Positions 41,758-51,328 of a stretch of 64,000 nucleotides of DNA are shown in pieces. Numbering within the stretch: position 1 is the first letter of the stretch; each line of letters begins with the position of its first letter. The notes beneath the pieces were generated by a model. That model was not told the origin of the DNA and did no database searches. It worked only from the letters and a program-made list of their open reading frames with translations. The position numbers were made by a program, and so were the translations under genes. Source of the stretch: Protaetiibacter mangrovi. Lineage in GTDB: Bacteria > Actinomycetota > Actinomycetes > Actinomycetales > Microbacteriaceae. The stretch is from the NCBI RefSeq assembly GCF_024752305.1, contig NZ_JANTHX010000004.1, forward strand, positions 62,001 through 126,000, written 5' to 3'.

Positions 41758-44700
41758 ATGACAACTCCAGAACCCCTCACCTCGCCGCGCCCGACCGCGC
41801 GCCGCCGCCTCGCCGCCGTCGCGACCACGGCCGTCGCCGCACTCGGTCTGGCCTCGCTGAGCGCGACCCCCGCGCTCGCGGCCGACATCACCCACACGAT
41901 CGCCGAGGTGCAGGGCACCGGGGCGACGACGCCGCTCAGCGGTCAGACCGTCACCGTCGAGGGCGTCGTGACGGGCTACTACGACGCGGCATCCGGATAC
42001 CGCGGCCTCTATCTGCAGAGCGCCGGCTCCGGGGGCGGCACCGATGCCACCCCGGGTGCATCCGACGGCATCTTCGTCTACTTCAACCAGCTGAACCCCG
42101 CGGTCGCGGTCGGCGACCTCGTGAAGGTCACCGGCACCGCGGGCGAGTACAGCGGCCAGACCCAGCTCACCGCGACCTCGGCATCCGCCTACGAGCTCGT
42201 CGAGGCCGGTGCGGGCCTGCCCGACCCGACCGCGCTCCCCGACACCCTCGTCGGGGGCGACCGCGAGCAGTACGAGGGCATGCTGGTGCAGCCCACCGGC
42301 GACTACCGCCTGGCGTCGAGCCACGAGCTCTACAACTTCGGCTCGCTCTGGCTCTCGGCCGGCGGCGAGCTCGTCAAGTCGACCGAGACCACGGATGCCG
42401 GCCCCGCCGCCGATGCGATCGCCGCGGCGAATCTCGCCCGCCGGCTGATCGTCGACGACGGCTACAGCATCCGCGTCGACAACAGCACGCACCCCGGCGA
42501 CCAGCCGTACTTCACGACCGGCACCGTCGTGCGCAACGGCGACCGCTTCGTGCCGCCGGCGAAGACCATGATCCTCGGCTACGGCTTCGACAACTGGCGC
42601 CTGCAGCCCCAGCTGCCGCTGAACGACGCGAGCCCGGCCGAGTACAAGCCGAGCTTCGAGACCCTCAACCCGCGTCCTGCGACGGCCCCCGAGGTCGGCG
42701 GCGACGTGCAGTTCGGCAGCTTCAACGTCTACAACTACTTCACGACCTTCGGCGGGCAGGCGCGCGGCGCCGCGAACGCCGAGCAGTTCGCGAAGCAGAA
42801 GGCGAAGGTGGTCGCGGCCATCAACGGTCTCGGCGCGGATGTCGTCGCGCTCGAGGAGATCGAGAACTCGGCCGTGCTCGGCGAGGCGGCCGATGAGGCG
42901 CTCGGCGACCTCGTCGCGGGTCTCAACGACGCGGCCGGTGCCGGCACGTGGGACTACATCCCCACCCCGGATGCCGTGAACGCGGCAGGCAACGACGTGA
43001 TCACCACGGCGATCATCTTCAAGCCGTCGGTCGTGACGCCGGTCGGCGACAGCTTCGCCGACGCGGATGCGGTGTGGGACATCGCCCGCAAGCCGATCGC
43101 GCAGACCTTCGACATCGGCGACGGGCGTCTCGTCACGGTCGTGGCGAACCACCTGAAGTCGAAGAGCCCGCCGTCGGGCGGCGGCACCGAGCCGGCCGAC
43201 GGCCAGGGCTTCTTCAACGCGGAGCGCGTCGCGCAGGCCGAGCGGCTGGCCGACTTCGTCGACGGCATCGCCGCCGACCCCGCGAAGAGCTCCGACGTCA
43301 TCCTGCTCGGCGACTTCAACGCCTACGGCCAGGAGGATCCGGCGCAGGCGCTCACCGCCGCCGGCTTCACCGACCTCGTGCCGACCAAGGCGCCCGGCCA
43401 GTACACCTACACCTTCAACGGCGAGCTCGGCTCGCTCGACCACGCCTTCGTGACCGGCTCGCTCGCGTCCTCGGTCACGGGGGTCGGCGTCTGGGGCATC
43501 AACTCGGCGGAGTGGAGCGACCGCGGCTACGCCTACGGCGCGACCGACGGCACGAGCCCCTACCGCTCGAGCGACCACGACCCCGTGCTCGTGGGCGTGA
43601 GCATCGCGAAGCCCCCGGTCACGATCGACCTGCTGAGCATCAACGACTTCCACGGTCGCCTCGAGGCCAGCTCCACCACGGCGGGCGCCGCGGTGCTGGG
43701 CGGTATGGTGCGCTCCTACGAGGCCCAGAACCCCAACACGCTGTTCGTGGGCGCAGGCGACCTCATCGGGGCGTCCACCTTCACCTCGTTCATCCAGCAG
43801 GACGAGCCGACGATCGACGCGCTCAACGAGATCGGGCTCGACGCGAGCTCGTTCGGCAACCACGAGTTCGACAAGGGACGCGCGGATGTCGACGACCGGG
43901 TGCTCGAGCACGCCGACTGGCCCTACCTCGCCGCGAACCTCTACGACCGGTCGACGGGTGAGCCCGCCTACCAGGAGTACGAGCTGCGCGAGTTCGACGG
44001 GGTGACGATCGGCTTCATCGGCGCCGTCACCGAGGATCTGCCCGAGCTCGTGAGCCCGGACGGCATCGCGAGCCTCGAGGTGAAGCAGGTGGTGCCCGAG
44101 GTGAACCGCGTGGCGGAGCAGCTCTCCGACGGCGACGCCTCCAACGGCGAGGCCGACATCCTGGTGCTGCTCGTGCACGAGGGCGCCGCGACGACCGACA
44201 TCTCGAGCGCGACCGACGACTCCAACTTCGGCCGCATCGTGAACGGGGTCGACCCCGACGTCGACATGATCATCTCGGGTCACACGCACCTCGCGTACGA
44301 CTTCGACGTGCCGATCCCGGGCACCGACCGCACCCGGCCGGTGATCTCCTCGGGCCAGTACGGGGCCATGTACGGCCACTCGACGATCGTCTACGACCCG
44401 GCGACCGACGCCCTGTCGATCGACACCGAGAACCTCAACCTCATCGGTGCGTTCGCGCCCGACCCCGCGGTCGCCCAGATCGTGGCGGATGCGGTGGCGG
44501 TCTCGTCGGAGCTCGGTGCGGTGTCGCTCGGCTCGATCACCGAGGACATCCGGCGCGCCGTGCAGTCGAACGGGTCCGAGAACCGCGGAGGCGAGTCGAC
44601 GCTCGGCAACCTCATCGCGGACGCGCAGCTCGCAGCGACGCAGGACCTGTCGACCGAGGTGGCGATCATGAACCCGGGCGGCATCCGCGCCGACCTGGTC

Positions 44701-45747
44701 TACGCCGGCACCGGCGCGAACGATCCGGACGGCAACGTCACGTACGCGGAGGCGGCGCTCATCCAACCGTTCGCCAACACGCTCGTGACGCTCGACCTGA
44801 CGGGCGCCCAGCTGAAGACGGTGCTCGAGCAGCAGTGGCAGCCGGCGGGTGCGGCGCGTCCGTACCTCAAGCTGGGCCTCTCGCAGGGGCTCGAGTACGT
44901 CTACGACCCGAGCGCGCCGACGGGCTCGCACATCACGGCGATCACGCTGAACGGCGAGCCGGTCACCGACGACGAGGTGATCAAGGTGGTGACGAACTCG
45001 TTCCTCGCGGCGGGTGGCGACAACTTCGGCGGTCTCACCGCGGGGGCGAACAAGTCCGACTCCGGGCGCATCGACCTCGACGCCTTCGTCGACTACATCG
45101 GCGACCACTCGCCGGTGGCGCCCGACACCGCGCAGCGTGCGGTCGGGGCGACGCTGTCGGCCCCGGCCGACGGCACCGCCTACCAGGGAGGCGAGCAGGT
45201 GACGGCCCAGCTGTCGTCGCTCCTGTTCAGCAACGCCGGGGCCACCTCGGGCGACGCGACGATCAGCCTGGGCGACCAGGTGCTCGGCAGCGGCGCGATC
45301 GCGTTCCAGATCGTCGACACCACCGACGAGCAGGGCACGGCGACCGTCGTGTTCACGATCCCCGACGGCGTGGAGGGTGCGCAGACGCTCACCATCTCCG
45401 GCCCGGGGGGGACCGCGGTGGAGCTGCCGATCGAGGTCGCCGCGGGTGCGCCCGCCGAGCCCATCGGGACCCGCACGAGCGGTTCGGCTCCGCTGCTGGT
45501 CTGGGGCGGCACGGTCGACTACAAGGTGACGGTGCGCACCGACGACGGCTCGCCCGCCGTGGGCACGCTGATCATCCGCGACGGCACCAAGACGGTCGCG
45601 ACGGTCGAGCTGACCGAGGCCGACGCCGGAAAGGTCACGGTGCACCTCGGCAAGCTGAAGCGCGGTCTGCACCTGCTGACGGCCCAGTTCAGCGGTGACG
45701 GATTCGAACCGTCGCTCGCCTGGCCGTCGCTCGTGATCGTCATCTGA
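41758..45747 (+). CDS. Secreted ExeM/NucH-type nuclease fused to a 5'-nucleotidase
   Basis: This 1329-residue exported protein has a signal peptide ending SATPALA|AD (residue 41). An OB/lamin-tail-like N-terminal region lies at about 45-210. An endonuclease/exonuclease/phosphatase domain at about 318-605 has GSFNVYNYF, ALEEIENS, LLGDFNAYG and SSDHDPV. A metallophosphatase at about 622-870 has DFHGRLE, GNHEFDKG and GHTHLAYD. A 5'-nucleotidase C-terminal domain (about 924-1115, GNLIADAQL, NPGGIRADL) and Ig-like repeats follow. It would cut extracellular DNA or RNA and dephosphorylate the nucleotides. There is no wall or membrane anchor, so it is released. Fits with the nucleoside block at 17-20 kb. 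Confidence 0.93.
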   Translation: MTTPEPLTSPRPTARRRLAAVATTAVAALGLASLSATPALAADITHTIAEVQGTGATTPLSGQTVTVEGVVTGYYDAASGYRGLYLQSAGSGGGTDATPGASDGIFVYFNQLNPAVAVGDLVKVTGTAGEYSGQTQLTATSASAYELVEAGAGLPDPTALPDTLVGGDREQYEGMLVQPTGDYRLASSHELYNFGSLWLSAGGELVKSTETTDAGPAADAIAAANLARRLIVDDGYSIRVDNSTHPGDQPYFTTGTVVRNGDRFVPPAKTMILGYGFDNWRLQPQLPLNDASPAEYKPSFETLNPRPATAPEVGGDVQFGSFNVYNYFTTFGGQARGAANAEQFAKQKAKVVAAINGLGADVVALEEIENSAVLGEAADEALGDLVAGLNDAAGAGTWDYIPTPDAVNAAGNDVITTAIIFKPSVVTPVGDSFADADAVWDIARKPIAQTFDIGDGRLVTVVANHLKSKSPPSGGGTEPADGQGFFNAERVAQAERLADFVDGIAADPAKSSDVILLGDFNAYGQEDPAQALTAAGFTDLVPTKAPGQYTYTFNGELGSLDHAFVTGSLASSVTGVGVWGINSAEWSDRGYAYGATDGTSPYRSSDHDPVLVGVSIAKPPVTIDLLSINDFHGRLEASSTTAGAAVLGGMVRSYEAQNPNTLFVGAGDLIGASTFTSFIQQDEPTIDALNEIGLDASSFGNHEFDKGRADVDDRVLEHADWPYLAANLYDRSTGEPAYQEYELREFDGVTIGFIGAVTEDLPELVSPDGIASLEVKQVVPEVNRVAEQLSDGDASNGEADILVLLVHEGAATTDISSATDDSNFGRIVNGVDPDVDMIISGHTHLAYDFDVPIPGTDRTRPVISSGQYGAMYGHSTIVYDPATDALSIDTENLNLIGAFAPDPAVAQIVADAVAVSSELGAVSLGSITEDIRRAVQSNGSENRGGESTLGNLIADAQLAATQDLSTEVAIMNPGGIRADLVYAGTGANDPDGNVTYAEAALIQPFANTLVTLDLTGAQLKTVLEQQWQPAGAARPYLKLGLSQGLEYVYDPSAPTGSHITAITLNGEPVTDDEVIKVVTNSFLAAGGDNFGGLTAGANKSDSGRIDLDAFVDYIGDHSPVAPDTAQRAVGATLSAPADGTAYQGGEQVTAQLSSLLFSNAGATSGDATISLGDQVLGSGAIAFQIVDTTDEQGTATVVFTIPDGVEGAQTLTISGPGGTAVELPIEVAAGAPAEPIGTRTSGSAPLLVWGGTVDYKVTVRTDDGSPAVGTLIIRDGTKTVATVELTEADAGKVTVHLGKLKRGLHLLTAQFSGDGFEPSLAWPSLVIVI

Positions 45748-45753
45748 CGGAAG

Positions 45754-45791
45754 CGGCCCGCGGACTCCATCCCACTGGTGTCCGCGGGCCG
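45754..45791 (+). terminator. Terminator hairpin after the nuclease gene
   Basis: CGGCCCGCGGAC (45754-45765) pairs perfectly with GTCCGCGGGCCG (45780-45791) around TCCATCCCACTGGT. There is no T-run. It stands 7 nt after the TGA. Confidence 0.75.
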
Positions 45792-45836
45792 ACTGCGCGG
45801 CCGTGCGCCGCGTGGGGTTCTGGGGTCTACATAAAG

Positions 45837-45874
45837 GTGCGGGGGTCGCCGCCCCCCGACGGCGATCCCCCGCT
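45837..45874. other. Second hairpin in the nuclease-recQ gap
   Basis: GCGGGGG-TCGCCG pairs with CGGCGATCCCCCGC with one bulged A around CCCCCCGA. It lies inside the 315-bp intergenic region 45748-46062, which otherwise holds the terminator, an inverted repeat at 45898, CCCCGAAGGGGGG near 45942 and the recQ promoter; no gene is visible there. Confidence 0.6.
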
Positions 45875-45897
45875 CCGGATTTCCCCCCAGATATCCG

Positions 45898-45920
45898 GTT
45901 ACCTTGTCAGAAAAGGTAAC
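45898..45920. promoter_or_regulatory. Inverted repeat GTTACCTT-N7-AAGGTAAC upstream of recQ
   Basis: GTTACCTT (45898-45905) and AAGGTAAC (45913-45920) are perfect inverses around GTCAGAA. The AT-richer block includes TTGTCAG (45904-45910), similar to the 5' half of the PafBC/RecA-NDp DNA-damage motif; the expected downstream TAnnnT is not convincing. It is 140-165 nt upstream of recQ. Confidence 0.4.
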
Positions 45921-46050
45921 GATTCAGTAAGCCTCGCGCGACGACCCCGAAGGGGGGGCACTCGTGCGGGGGTAGACCCTGCAGAGGACGGCACCCCGCG
46001 CACCGTCCACCTCCCCCGGCGGCGGGCCGGTCGGCGTCCGATCCTCCGGG

Positions 46051-46062
46051 TACGGTGGGCGC
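46051..46062 (+). promoter_or_regulatory. Leaderless promoter of recQ
   Basis: TACGGT (46051-46056), spacer GGGCGC, ATG at 46063. Confidence 0.5.
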
Positions 46063-47991
46063 ATGCCCTCCGCTCCCGACGTGCTGCATCGCGTCTTCGG
46101 CTACGCCGAGTTCCGGGGCGAGCAGGCGGCCATCATCGACCGCGTGGTGGGCGGCGGCGACGCCGTCGTGCTCATGCCCACGGGCGGCGGCAAGTCGTTG
46201 TGCTACCAGATCCCGGCCCTCGTGCGCGCCGGCACCGGGGTCGTCATCTCGCCGCTCATCGCGCTCATGCAAGACCAGGTCGACGCGCTCGAGGCGCTCG
46301 GCGTGCGGGCGGCGTTCCTCAACTCCACGCAGGATCCGGATGCGCGCCGCCTCGTCGAGCAGCAGCTGCTGGCCGGCGAACTCGACCTGCTCTACCTCGC
46401 GCCCGAGCGCCTCAAGCTCGAGAGCTCGCTCGGCCTGCTCGACCGCGCCGAGCTCTCGCTGTTCGCGATCGACGAGGCGCACTGCGTCTCGCAGTGGGGT
46501 CACGACTTCCGCCCCGACTACCTGGGCCTCTCGGTGCTGCACGAGCGGTGGCCGTCGGTGCCGCGCATCGCGCTCACCGCCACGGCGACCGAGGCCACGC
46601 GCCGCGAGATCGTCGAACGGCTCGACCTGCGCGCAGCCGGGCAGTTCGTCTCCAGCTTCGATCGCCCCAACATCCAGTACCGCATCGAGCCCAAGAACCA
46701 GCCGCTCGCCCAGCTGCTGCAGCTCATCCGCACCGAGCATCCGGGCGACGCGGGCATCGTCTACTGCCTCTCGCGCGCCTCGGTCGAGAAGACGGCCGAG
46801 GCGCTCGTCGCCGAGGGCATCCCGGCGTTGCCGTACCACGCGGGACTCGACGCCTCGGTGCGCGCCCGCAACCAGGCGCGGTTCCTGCGTGAAGAGGGGA
46901 TCGTCATGGTCGCGACGATCGCCTTCGGCATGGGAATCGACAAGCCCGACGTGCGCTTCGTGGCGCACCTCGACCTGCCGAAGTCGGTCGAGGGCTACTA
47001 CCAGGAGACGGGGCGCGCGGGCCGAGACGGCCTGCCGTCGACCGCGTGGCTGGCCTACGGCCTGCAGGACGTCGTGCAGCAGCGCCGCATGATCCAGGAG
47101 TCCGAGGGCGATGCCGCGTTCAAGCGCCGCGCATCCCAGCACCTCGACGCGATGCTCGCGCTCTGCGAGACGGTCGAGTGCCGACGCGTGCAGCTGCTGA
47201 ACTACTTCGGCCAGAGCTCCGAACCCTGCGGCAACTGCGACACCTGTCTCGCCCCGCCGGAGGCGTGGGATGGCACGGTCCCCGCCCAGAAGCTGCTGTC
47301 GACGATCGTGCGGTTGCAGCGCGAGCGCAATCAGCGCTTCGGCGCCGGCCACCTGATCGACATCCTGCTCGGCCGCGACACCGAGCGGGTGCGCCAGCAG
47401 CGGCACGACGAGCTGCGCACCTACGGCATCGGCGGCGAGCTCAGCGAGCAGGAGTGGCGCGGCGTGGTGCGTCAACTGCTCGCCCAGGGGCTGCTCGCGG
47501 TCAACACCGACGGCTACGGAACGCTCGTGATCACCGAGGCGTCCGGTGGCGTGCTCGACGGCTCACGGCCGGTCAAGCTGCGGCGCGAGCCCGAGCGCGC
47601 GGTGAAGAAGGCCAAGCGCAGCGCGGGAGCCGAGCTGCCCGAGGCGGCGCAGCCGCTGTTCGAGCGGCTCCGCGCCTGGAGGGCGGACGTCGCCCGCGCG
47701 CAGGGCGTGCCCGCCTACATCGTGTTCGGCGACGCGACGCTGCGCGGCATCGCCGTCACCGAGCCGACGACCCTCGCCCAGCTCGGCGAGGTGTCGGGTG
47801 TCGGTGAGAAGAAGCTCGAGGCCTACGGCGAGGCTGTGCTGGCGCTGGTCGCGGGTGAGAACCCGACGGTGTCGGCCACCGCGGCGGATGCCGCATCCGT
47901 CCGCGAGCAGCCCACCACCCGCACGGCGACGGTGGTCGACGACGACCTCCCGCCGCTCACCGACGACGACGCGCCGCCGCTCGACTTCTGA
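46063..47991 (+). CDS. recQ: ATP-dependent DNA helicase RecQ
   Basis: This 642-residue 3'-5' helicase has [16 protein letters not shown] (Walker A, about residue 38), [27 protein letters not shown] (DEAH and the aromatic loop, from about 136), and ETGRAGRDG. The RQC zinc site [21 protein letters not shown] lies at about 373-395. A HRDC domain at about 530-605 ([20 protein letters not shown]) ends in an acidic tail. It unwinds forks and recombination intermediates. It has the full RecQ-RQC-HRDC plan of the bacterial type. It is alone on its transcript and ends at a palindromic repeat. Confidence 0.96.
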   Translation: MPSAPDVLHRVFGYAEFRGEQAAIIDRVVGGGDAVVLMPTGGGKSLCYQIPALVRAGTGVVISPLIALMQDQVDALEALGVRAAFLNSTQDPDARRLVEQQLLAGELDLLYLAPERLKLESSLGLLDRAELSLFAIDEAHCVSQWGHDFRPDYLGLSVLHERWPSVPRIALTATATEATRREIVERLDLRAAGQFVSSFDRPNIQYRIEPKNQPLAQLLQLIRTEHPGDAGIVYCLSRASVEKTAEALVAEGIPALPYHAGLDASVRARNQARFLREEGIVMVATIAFGMGIDKPDVRFVAHLDLPKSVEGYYQETGRAGRDGLPSTAWLAYGLQDVVQQRRMIQESEGDAAFKRRASQHLDAMLALCETVECRRVQLLNYFGQSSEPCGNCDTCLAPPEAWDGTVPAQKLLSTIVRLQRERNQRFGAGHLIDILLGRDTERVRQQRHDELRTYGIGGELSEQEWRGVVRQLLAQGLLAVNTDGYGTLVITEASGGVLDGSRPVKLRREPERAVKKAKRSAGAELPEAAQPLFERLRAWRADVARAQGVPAYIVFGDATLRGIAVTEPTTLAQLGEVSGVGEKKLEAYGEAVLALVAGENPTVSATAADAASVREQPTTRTATVVDDDLPPLTDDDAPPLDF

Positions 47992-48065
47992 GGCCGGGCG
48001 CCGCGTCTGCTCTGCAGTGCACCTCAGATGCGGAGCGCCCAGCCCTCTCAATGGGCGGGGAAGCA

Positions 48066-48162
48066 GGCATGCGGCGGGAGCAACTACTCCCGCCGCATGC
48101 GCGCTCTGCCGCCCGGGCATGCATCTGTTCCCGCCGAGGGTGCCAGTTGCTCCCGCCGAACG
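48066..48162. repeat. Intergenic repeat, word GGCGGGAGCAA (copy B)
   Basis: GCGGCGGGAGCAACTACTCCCGCCGC (two half-words) is a near-perfect palindrome, followed by inverse copies TCCCGCCG at about 48129 and TGCTCCCGCCG at about 48148. It is homologous, in opposite orientation, to 13189-13284. It lies between convergent recQ and the flotillin-like gene. Confidence 0.85.
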
Positions 48163-48183
48163 CCGCCGTGAAGGCGGAAGGGG

Positions 48184-49695
48184 CTAGACGGTGGGCGGTG
48201 CTTCGGTCGCGGGCTTGGCGTTCGGGGTGCGCTTGGGCGCCGGCTTCGTCGGCTCAGCGCCAGCCAGAGCCGCGCCCGCGGCACCGCCGAGCAGCGCCGA
48301 GAGGTCGAGCCCGGTCAGGTTCTTGACGACGGCCGGGATCTCGGAGGCGACATCGGTCACGGTCTTGGTGACCGCCGACGCCCCCTCGGTCGAGATGACG
48401 GTGAGGTTGCCGATCGAGGCGAGCGGCTCGGCGACGGCACGGGTGATCTCGGGCAGGCGGCCGATGATCTCCTGGGCGAGGGCGGCCTCCCCGTACTTCT
48501 TGAGCGCCTCGGCCTTGGCGTCGATCGCCTGGGCCTCGGCGAGACCCTCGGCGGCGACCGCCGCGGCGCGCGCCTCACCCTCGGCCTTGATACCGGCGGC
48601 GAGGGCGACCTGCTTGTCGCGCTCGGCGACACCCGCGAGGCGCACCGCCTCGGCCGCAGCCTCGGCGTCCTGCACGGCGGCGACCTTGTTCGCCTCGGCG
48701 ATCTTGGTGCGCTTGAACGCGTCGGCCTCGGTCGCCGCGTTGGCGGCGTCGCGATCGGCGTTCGCCGCCTGCACCGTCGCGTAGGCCTCGGCCTCGGCGG
48801 GCTTGCGCACCGTGATGTCGAGGCGCTCCTGCTCCACCCGCGCCTGCTCGGCGAGCGCCTGGCGCTGCTCGGCGGCGACGATGCGGTCCTGCTCCGCGGT
48901 CGCGAGCTGGCCGGCGGCGTTGGCCTCGGCGTTCGCGCGGTCGGTCTCGGCCTTGATGGCCGCCTGCTTGAGGCTCAGCGCCTTCTGGCGCTCGGCGATC
49001 TGCTCGGCGGCCTCGATGCGGGCGAACTCGGCCGCACGCTGGGTCTCGGCCTCCTTGACCTCGGCGTTCTGGCGCGCGAGGGCCGCCTCGGCGCGACCCA
49101 GGTCGGCCAGGTAGCTCGTGCCGGGCGTCGAGATGTCGGAGATGTTGAGCAGGTCGACCTGCAGTCCCTGCTCGGCGAGGTCGGCCTTGGTGGCCTCGAC
49201 CACGGCCTCCGACAGGGCGTTGCGGTTGGAGATGATCTCCTGGATCGGCATGTTGCCGATGATCGAGCGCAGCGACCCCTCGAGCGACTGCTGGATGATC
49301 TGGGTGAGCGAGTTCTGCTGCGAGAGGAAGCGCTGGGCGGCCCGGCGCACGCCCTCGGCGGTGCCCGACACCTTGAAGTTCACCGACGCCTGGATGGCGA
49401 GCTTGATGAAGTTCTTGTCGACGCCCTCGACCGCGATCCCGATCTGGCGCTGCTCGAGCGACACGAGGAAGCCCTGCTGCAGGATCGGCCAGATGAAGAC
49501 GCGGCCGCCGATCACGACCCGCTGACCCGCATCCGGCTCGGCGACCTTGCCGCCGGCTCCCCGACCGACGACCACCATGGCGGAGTTCGGCGGCACGCGC
49601 TTGATGCGTCCGGCGATGAAGCCGAAGATCGCGAGCGCCACGACGACGAGCGCGATCACGGCGAACACGGTCGCGTTCTCGGAGATGAAGTCCAC
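48184..49695 (-). CDS. Flotillin-like SPFH-domain protein (FloT/YuaG type)
   Basis: This 503-residue protein has one N-terminal span (residues about 10-30, VFAVIALVVVALAIFGFIAG) and an SPFH domain (PPNSAMVVVGRGAGG through ISDISTPGTSYLAD). A long alanine/glutamate-rich coiled coil follows at about 205-440, then a C-terminal tail. It would form oligomeric membrane microdomains. The GTG at 49695 gives the span at the right place; AAGG lies upstream. It follows the NfeD-like gene by 35 nt on the same strand, a conserved pairing in which NfeD-type proteins assist flotillin. Confidence 0.93.
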   Translation of the reverse strand: MDFISENATVFAVIALVVVALAIFGFIAGRIKRVPPNSAMVVVGRGAGGKVAEPDAGQRVVIGGRVFIWPILQQGFLVSLEQRQIGIAVEGVDKNFIKLAIQASVNFKVSGTAEGVRRAAQRFLSQQNSLTQIIQQSLEGSLRSIIGNMPIQEIISNRNALSEAVVEATKADLAEQGLQVDLLNISDISTPGTSYLADLGRAEAALARQNAEVKEAETQRAAEFARIEAAEQIAERQKALSLKQAAIKAETDRANAEANAAGQLATAEQDRIVAAEQRQALAEQARVEQERLDITVRKPAEAEAYATVQAANADRDAANAATEADAFKRTKIAEANKVAAVQDAEAAAEAVRLAGVAERDKQVALAAGIKAEGEARAAAVAAEGLAEAQAIDAKAEALKKYGEAALAQEIIGRLPEITRAVAEPLASIGNLTVISTEGASAVTKTVTDVASEIPAVVKNLTGLDLSALLGGAAGAALAGAEPTKPAPKRTPNAKPATEAPPTV

Positions 49696-49730
49696 AGAGG
49701 TGCCTTTCTGGTGGTGGTCCGCGGTGCGGG

Positions 49731-50228
49731 TCAGTCGGTGGCGGCGTCGACGGCCGGGTCGGCGAGGGGCACGGCGCGTTCGACGCGCACCCGCGCTCCC
49801 TGCAGCTCGATCACGTGGATCCGGGTGTCGCGGGGGATCGGCTCGTCGGCGAACGCCAGCCGGGTCTCGATCTCGTTCGGGCCGTCGAGGCTCACCTCGC
49901 CCGACGTCGTGGTGATGTTCGACCGGCTGACGCCGTACAGACCCACCGGCGAGCTCGGCGCGCCGTCCTCGCTGCGCTTGAGGGCCCGGATGAGCAGCTG
50001 CACCGCGACGAAGGCGACGATCGCGATGACCGTCGCGATGAGATACGCGGCCCACGCGGGCATGCCGTTCGCGACGGCGATCACGCCCGAGGCGCCGAAG
50101 ATGACCAGCGCGCTTCCGATCGCCGTGCCCGAGAGCGCACCGTCGAGGAAGTCCAGGATGTCGTCGAACAGCAGCGACACGAGCAGCAGCACGAGACCCA
50201 CGCCGCCGACGATGAGGAACGGGAGCAT
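49731..50228 (-). CDS. NfeD-like membrane protein
   Basis: This 165-residue protein has three or four spans: FLIVGGVGLVLLLVSLLF, an intermediate segment, GSALVIFGASGVIAVANG and AAYLIATVIAIVAFVAVQLL. A short outside OB-like domain follows (VSRSNITTTSGEVSL to VIELQGARVRVERAV). It fits the NfeD1b-like proteins encoded beside flotillins. It is first in the two-gene unit, with an ATG at 50228. No protease domain is present, so it is the short form. Confidence 0.85.
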   Translation of the reverse strand: MLPFLIVGGVGLVLLLVSLLFDDILDFLDGALSGTAIGSALVIFGASGVIAVANGMPAWAAYLIATVIAIVAFVAVQLLIRALKRSEDGAPSSPVGLYGVSRSNITTTSGEVSLDGPNEIETRLAFADEPIPRDTRIHVIELQGARVRVERAVPLADPAVDAATD

Positions 50229-50313
50229 GCCCCGAGTCTAGGGTGAGCGGTCCTCGTGCATGCCACGGTCGCGCCGCCCGCGCAAGGGCGTGGGACGGAC
50301 GCGCGACCGGCGC

Positions 50314-50325
50314 TAGCGTCGTAGC
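50314..50325 (+). promoter_or_regulatory. Leaderless promoter of the metallopeptidase gene
   Basis: TAGCGT (50314-50319), spacer CGTAGC, ATG at 50326. Confidence 0.5.
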
Positions 50326-51186
50326 ATGACCTTCGACGAGGGCTCCGACATCAGCCGCGGCCGCGTGAGCCGCCGTGCCAAGGGCGGCATCGCGATCGGC
50401 GGCGGGGCGGGGCTGGTGGGCCTGATCGTCGTGCTGGTGACCGTCTTCTCGGGCGTCGACCTCACGGGGCTCGTGGGCGGCGCCGGGGGCGGCGGGGAGG
50501 ACACGGCCGTCTCCTGCGACTCGGGCGAGCAGGCCAACGAATCAGTCGACTGCCGCATGCAGGGCGCCTACGCCTCGCTCGACACCTACTGGTCCGGGCG
50601 GGTCGACGGCTACACCTCTCCCGCCGACTTCATCCTGTTCACCGACCAGGTGGGCACCGGATGCGGCTCCGCGACGAGCGCGGTCGGCCCGTTCTACTGC
50701 CCGCCCGACCAGACCATCTACCTCGACACCGCGTTCTTCGACGAGCTGTCGTCGCGCTTCGGAGGCAGCAGCGGCTCGCTCGCGCAGCTGTACGTCGTCG
50801 GCCACGAGTGGGGTCACCACATCCAGAACCTGATCGGGCAGATGGACGGTCTCGACACCTCCCGGACCGGCCCCGACTCGGACGGGGTGCGGCTCGAGCT
50901 GCAGGCCGACTGCTTCGCGGGGGCGTGGCTCGGGGCCGCCGAGACCACGACCGACGAGAACGGCGTGCCGTATCTCGAGCCCATCACCGACGCGGAGTGG
51001 GCCGACGCCCTCAGCGCGGCGAACGCGATCGGCGACGACCGCATCCAGGAGCAGACCCAGGGGCAGGTCACCCCCGAGACCTGGACCCACGGCTCGAGCG
51101 AGCAGCGTCAGCGCTGGTTCCAGATCGGCCGCGCGGGCGGTCCGCAGGCCTGCGACACCTTCTCGGTGTCGGGTTCCGCCCTCTAG
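50326..51186 (+). CDS. Neutral zinc metallopeptidase, YpfJ family
   Basis: This 286-residue protein has a short basic N-terminus, one span (about residues 24-44, IAIGGGAGLVGLIVVLVTVF) and a glycine-rich linker. An outside domain includes VGPFYCPPDQTIYLDTAFFDEL and the zinc motif HEWGHH (residues 160-165, catalytic Glu161). LELQADCFAGAWLG supplies the third ligand region. The protein is a membrane-anchored putative peptidase of the YpfJ/KPN_02809 family whose substrates are unknown. Four cysteines in the outside domain could pair. It is on its own transcript, divergent to the NfeD gene. Confidence 0.92.
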   Translation: MTFDEGSDISRGRVSRRAKGGIAIGGGAGLVGLIVVLVTVFSGVDLTGLVGGAGGGGEDTAVSCDSGEQANESVDCRMQGAYASLDTYWSGRVDGYTSPADFILFTDQVGTGCGSATSAVGPFYCPPDQTIYLDTAFFDELSSRFGGSSGSLAQLYVVGHEWGHHIQNLIGQMDGLDTSRTGPDSDGVRLELQADCFAGAWLGAAETTTDENGVPYLEPITDAEWADALSAANAIGDDRIQEQTQGQVTPETWTHGSSEQRQRWFQIGRAGGPQACDTFSVSGSAL

Positions 51187-51328
51187 AAGCGGATGCGATT
51201 GGTCGGTTCCCACAACCGACCCCGGCGACGGATGCGCCGGATTCGTGCCCCCCGAACGACCCGATCGACACCCGTGTGATGCGGATCTACCGTGAGGTCA
51301 TCCCCTTCTCCCCCTCTTGGAGGACGCC

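Noticed and set aside
39280-45672. A 2130-codon open frame on the minus strand opposite the helicase and nuclease genes
   Set aside because: It is antisense to two clear genes and has the composition of a mirrored GC-rich coding frame, with no recognised domains.
51317-51328. TTG start giving four extra residues to the acyl-CoA oxidase
   Set aside because: TTGGAGGA is the ribosome binding site for the ATG at 51329.
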